DNA from: Prevotella sp. UBA3757 | GTDB lineage: Bacteria > Bacteroidota > Bacteroidia > Bacteroidales > Bacteroidaceae | Reading direction: 5' to 3' | DNA: 6,586 nt | Assembly: GCA_002371715.1 (NCBI GenBank) | Contig: DFGF01000023.1 | Span: 1-6,586, forward strand | In this document: piece by piece, positions 4,609-6,586 of the stretch | Numbering within the stretch: the first letter of the stretch is position 1 | Layout: each line of letters opens with the position of its first letter | Notes under the pieces: model-generated | Seen by the model: only the letters and a program-made list of their open reading frames with translations | Told to the model about the DNA's origin: nothing | The model's database searches: none | Position numbers and translations under genes: made by a program

Positions 4609-6163
4609 TAACGAGTATCAGATAAGGGTGAAACCCCATGTGGCTGCCAACGAACAAGCGCTGCGCAGCTATCTGGCCGACGCGTATGGCTTTGACGTCA
4701 GGACGCTGACGGCCGTTCGCATTCTGAGGCGCAGCATTGACGCGCGCCAGCATACTATATATGTCAACCTGAAGGTACGCTGCTACGTGAACGAGCAGCC
4801 CCAGGACGATGCGTACGTCAGGACCGTTTACCCCGACGTCAGCGGCGGGCCGCAGGTCATCGTGGTCGGTGCCGGTCCGGGTGGCCTCTTTGCCGCCCTG
4901 CGACTCATTGAAATGGGGTGCCGTCCCATCGTGCTGGAGCGTGGCAAGGACGTCCGTTCGCGCAAAAAAGACCTGGCCATGATAGCCAAGACGCAGCAGG
5001 TGGACGCTGAGAGCAACTACTGCTTCGGCGAGGGTGGGGCAGGAGCCTACTCCGACGGCAAGCTCTACACGAGGAGCAAGAAGCGTGGCTCGACGGAGAA
5101 AATCCTGAACGTCTTCTGTCAGCACGGTGCCTCGACCAATATCCTGGCCGACGCCCATCCGCACATCGGTACCGACCGGTTGCCACGCATCATCGAAGCC
5201 ATGCGCAACACCATCCTGCAGTCGGGTGGCGAGGTGCACTTCCAGACCAAGATGACGCGCCTGCTATTAGTCGGCAACCGCGTCACCGGCGTTGAGGCTG
5301 GCGACAGGGAGTTCCTGGGTCCCGTCATCCTGGCAACAGGCCACTCGGCCCGTGACGTCTACCGTTACTTGAACGAAGCCAAGATACCCATTGAGGCTAA
5401 GGGAATTGCGGTTGGCGTACGTCTGGAACACCCGTCGCAACTGATAGACCAGATACAGTATCACTCGCCCGAGGGGCGCGGACGCTATCTGCCTGCTGCC
5501 GAGTATTCGTTTGTGACGCAGGTCGACGGACGCGGTGTCTATTCGTTCTGTATGTGTCCGGGCGGTTTCGTCATCCCTGCAGCTACAGATTGCGAGCAGA
5601 TAGTGGTCAACGGCATGAGTCCGTCGAACCGTGGCGGGCAGTGGTCGAACTCAGGTATGGTGGTCGAGTTGCGTGCTGAGGATGTCGAGGGCGACGACCC
5701 CTTGCGCGTCATGCACTTCCAGCAACAGATGGAGCGCGACTGCTGGCAGCAGGGTAACCGTCGGCAGACGGCACCGGCACAGCGCATGGCCGACTTCGTC
5801 AACAACCGCCTGTCGTACGATTTGCCAAAGAGCTCGTATGCTCCGGGACTCATCTCGTCGCCCCTGCACTTCTGGATGCCGAAGGGCGTCAGTCACCGGT
5901 TGCAGGAGGGCTTCAAGGCATTCGGGCGCATGAGCCACGGGTTCCTGACCAACGAGGCCACGATGATTGGCGTGGAGACGCGCACCAGCAGTCCCGTCCG
6001 CATCGTGCGCGACGGCGAGACACTGATGCACGTGACGGTCGAGGGGCTGTTTCCCTGTGGCGAGGGTGCGGGCTATGCCGGTGGCATCGTCTCAGCCGGT
6101 GTCGACGGTGAGCGTTGTGCCGAGATGTGTGCGGCGTGGCTACAATCTGTCAGGAAGAAGTAG
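4604..6163 (+). CDS. FAD-dependent dehydrogenase/oxidoreductase (COG2509-like)
   Basis: A 519-residue cytoplasmic flavoprotein of the uncharacterised FAD-dependent dehydrogenase group (COG2509), widespread in Bacteroidetes; its substrate is not known to me. An N-terminal alpha/beta domain of about 80 residues (ends near YPDVSG) precedes the FAD-binding Rossmann fold, VIVVGAGPGGLFAALRLIE (85-103), with LERG (111-114) closing the ribose-binding strand. NYCFGEGGAGAYSDGKLYTR (138-157) and LATGHSARD (243-251) are strongly conserved in the group. GLFPCGEGAGYAGGI (481-495) is the C-terminal FAD-contacting segment. CMCPGG (316-321) is also typical. Length is full. The GTG start at 4604 agrees with the usual N-terminus of the family and lies 3 nt after a purine-rich gagggga (4594-4600). 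No ATG is available nearby. It is the last gene before a hairpin and a new promoter. Confidence 0.88.
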   Translation: MTNEYQIRVKPHVAANEQALRSYLADAYGFDVRTLTAVRILRRSIDARQHTIYVNLKVRCYVNEQPQDDAYVRTVYPDVSGGPQVIVVGAGPGGLFAALRLIEMGCRPIVLERGKDVRSRKKDLAMIAKTQQVDAESNYCFGEGGAGAYSDGKLYTRSKKRGSTEKILNVFCQHGASTNILADAHPHIGTDRLPRIIEAMRNTILQSGGEVHFQTKMTRLLLVGNRVTGVEAGDREFLGPVILATGHSARDVYRYLNEAKIPIEAKGIAVGVRLEHPSQLIDQIQYHSPEGRGRYLPAAEYSFVTQVDGRGVYSFCMCPGGFVIPAATDCEQIVVNGMSPSNRGGQWSNSGMVVELRAEDVEGDDPLRVMHFQQQMERDCWQQGNRRQTAPAQRMADFVNNRLSYDLPKSSYAPGLISSPLHFWMPKGVSHRLQEGFKAFGRMSHGFLTNEATMIGVETRTSSPVRIVRDGETLMHVTVEGLFPCGEGAGYAGGIVSAGVDGERCAEMCAAWLQSVRKK

Positions 6164-6180
6164 GATGAAAATAACAAAAG

Positions 6181-6213
6181 GCAATAATTTGTGCGTGTTT
6201 AAGAAATTATTGC
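6181..6213 (+). terminator. Hairpin after the five-gene run, possible terminator
   Basis: A perfect 10-bp inverted repeat (GCAATAATTT at 6181-6190 and AAATTATTGC at 6204-6213) encloses a 13-nt loop, 18 bp after the TAG of the flavoprotein gene. It is followed by a T-rich but not pure T stretch (TTGTTTTGCATTTT). The stem is AT-rich, so it would be a modest terminator; it could instead be an operator just upstream of the -33 element of the next promoter. Confidence 0.5.
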
Positions 6214-6221
6214 TGAATTGT

Positions 6222-6252
6222 TTTGCATTTTGCTTACTTATTCGTAACTTTG
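6222..6252 (+). promoter_or_regulatory. Bacteroidetes-type promoter of the ferredoxin oxidoreductase operon
   Basis: TTTG at 6222-6225 and TAACTTTG at 6245-6252, separated by 19 bp, match both elements of the Bacteroidetes primary promoter. Transcription would begin near 6259, leaving an untranslated leader of roughly 34 nt ending in the A-rich sequence typical before starts in this phylum. Confidence 0.75.
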
Positions 6253-6292
6253 CACCCCAAATTCAGGATTTAGTGCATTAAACAAAAATATT

Positions 6293-6523
6293 ATGGCAAA
6301 AATGAAAGGTGCCATCGTGGTTGATACCGAGCGCTGCAAGGGATGTCAGTTGTGCATCATTGCATGTCCTCAGAAAGTCATCGCCCTGGCCAACAAAGTG
6401 AATCTGCACGGTTATCCATACGTGGAGGCTGTCAACGAGGAGGCCTGCGTGGGCTGTGCCTCTTGTGGCATTGTATGTCCTGACGGATGCATCACCGTGT
6501 ATCGTAAAAAAATGGAGGAGTAA
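6293..6523 (+). CDS. 2x[4Fe-4S] ferredoxin subunit of a 2-oxoacid:ferredoxin oxidoreductase
   Basis: A 76-residue ferredoxin-like subunit (delta/VorD-KorD type). It carries two full CxxCxxCxxxCP motifs: Cys15, 18, 21, 25 and Cys52, 55, 58, 62, each ligating one [4Fe-4S] cluster, with most of each fourth ligand shared in the usual ferredoxin fold. An extra Cys66 lies beyond the second motif. In the complex it passes electrons from thiamine-bound 2-oxoacid oxidation to external ferredoxin. Identification as this subunit rather than a free ferredoxin rests on the gene 5 bp downstream, whose start matches VorB. Substrate (branched-chain 2-oxoacid or 2-oxoglutarate) cannot be decided from this window. 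The start follows an A-rich leader without Shine-Dalgarno sequence. Confidence 0.88.
   Translation: MAKMKGAIVVDTERCKGCQLCIIACPQKVIALANKVNLHGYPYVEAVNEEACVGCASCGIVCPDGCITVYRKKMEE
6514..6520 (+). promoter_or_regulatory. Shine-Dalgarno sequence for the VorB-like gene
   Basis: GGAGGAG at 6514-6520 lies 8 nt before the ATG at 6529 and inside the last codons (Glu-Glu) of the ferredoxin gene. Such a strong Shine-Dalgarno match is uncommon in Bacteroidetes and is not seen at the other starts here, apart from a gagggga before the GTG at 4604. It may support translation of the second subunit by reinitiation. Confidence 0.5.
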
Positions 6524-6528
6524 AGACA

Positions 6529-6586
6529 ATGGCAGAAGAACGTGAAGTTGTATTGATGAAAGGCAATGAGGCTATCGCCCATGCTG
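6529..6586 (+). CDS. vorB: 2-oxoacid:ferredoxin oxidoreductase alpha subunit, VorB-like (5' end only)
   Basis: Only the first 19 codons are in the window: MAEEREVVLMKGNEAIAHA. The K-G-N-E-A-I-A-x-A segment is the start of the pyrimidine-binding (alpha) domain of VorB/KorA-type subunits, which with a thiamine-pyrophosphate beta subunit oxidatively decarboxylate 2-oxoacids to acyl-CoA and reduce ferredoxin. The gene starts 5 bp after the ferredoxin stop, as expected for a cotranscribed complex. The symbol is given because of the N-terminus plus the delta-subunit neighbour; KorA is the main alternative. Confidence 0.7.
   Translation, partial: MAEEREVVLMKGNEAIAHA

Noticed and set aside
4583..5239. 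Minus-strand open frame of 218 codons
   Set aside because: It is antisense to the conserved FAD-binding half of the flavoprotein and has no recognisable motif.
6278..6529. Minus-strand open frame of 83 codons
   Set aside because: It is antisense to the ferredoxin, whose eight cluster-binding cysteines are intact.

Overview
The window looks like a chromosomal piece from a member of Bacteroidales, most likely Prevotella or a close relative. This is inferred from three near-perfect copies of the Bacteroidetes promoter -7 element (TAnnTTTG), A-rich rather than Shine-Dalgarno starts, and a set of Bacteroidetes-type families: DUF4421, DUF1460, a COG2509-type flavoprotein and a VorD/VorB-type oxidoreductase. 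No database search was possible, so the assignment rests on recognising the sequences.

Layout. Positions 1-1057 are AT-rich and hold no intact gene that I can support. They contain a possible outward-facing promoter at the left edge, what looks like the frameshifted 3' end of a phage/plasmid primase-type (VapE/DUF3987-like) gene, a cluster of five ATAGGGGG boxes, a good promoter followed at once by a GCAA-capped RNA hairpin, and a sugar O-acetyltransferase gene that appears to have lost its middle, leaving the N-terminus and possibly the last few C-terminal codons.

Positions 1036-6163 hold five co-directional genes, GC-richer than their flanks. They encode a Gfo/Idh/MocA NAD(P)-dependent oxidoreductase with an almost leaderless start, a DUF4421 envelope protein, a DUF1460 NlpC/P60-type peptidoglycan hydrolase candidate, a YkvA-like DUF1232 membrane protein, and a large FAD-dependent dehydrogenase. 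I see only one convincing promoter (1036-1065) ahead of all five and a hairpin after the last, so a single operon is plausible. The gene products do not form one recognisable pathway; two look envelope-related.

The most unusual structure is in the three intergenic gaps at 3149-3210, 4069-4148 and 4539-4608. Each is filled by a tandem array of 7-bp units. Each array begins inside the stop codon of the upstream gene. The second and third run up to, or into, the start codon of the next gene. Because 7 is not a multiple of 3 and nearly every unit carries TGA or TAA, the arrays put stop codons in all three forward frames. They are almost free of cytosine and shift from TGA-type to TAA-type units toward the downstream start.

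Positions 6222-6586 begin a new transcription unit with its own promoter: a two-[4Fe-4S] ferredoxin subunit and the first 19 codons of the alpha subunit (VorB-like) of a 2-oxoacid:ferredoxin oxidoreductase.
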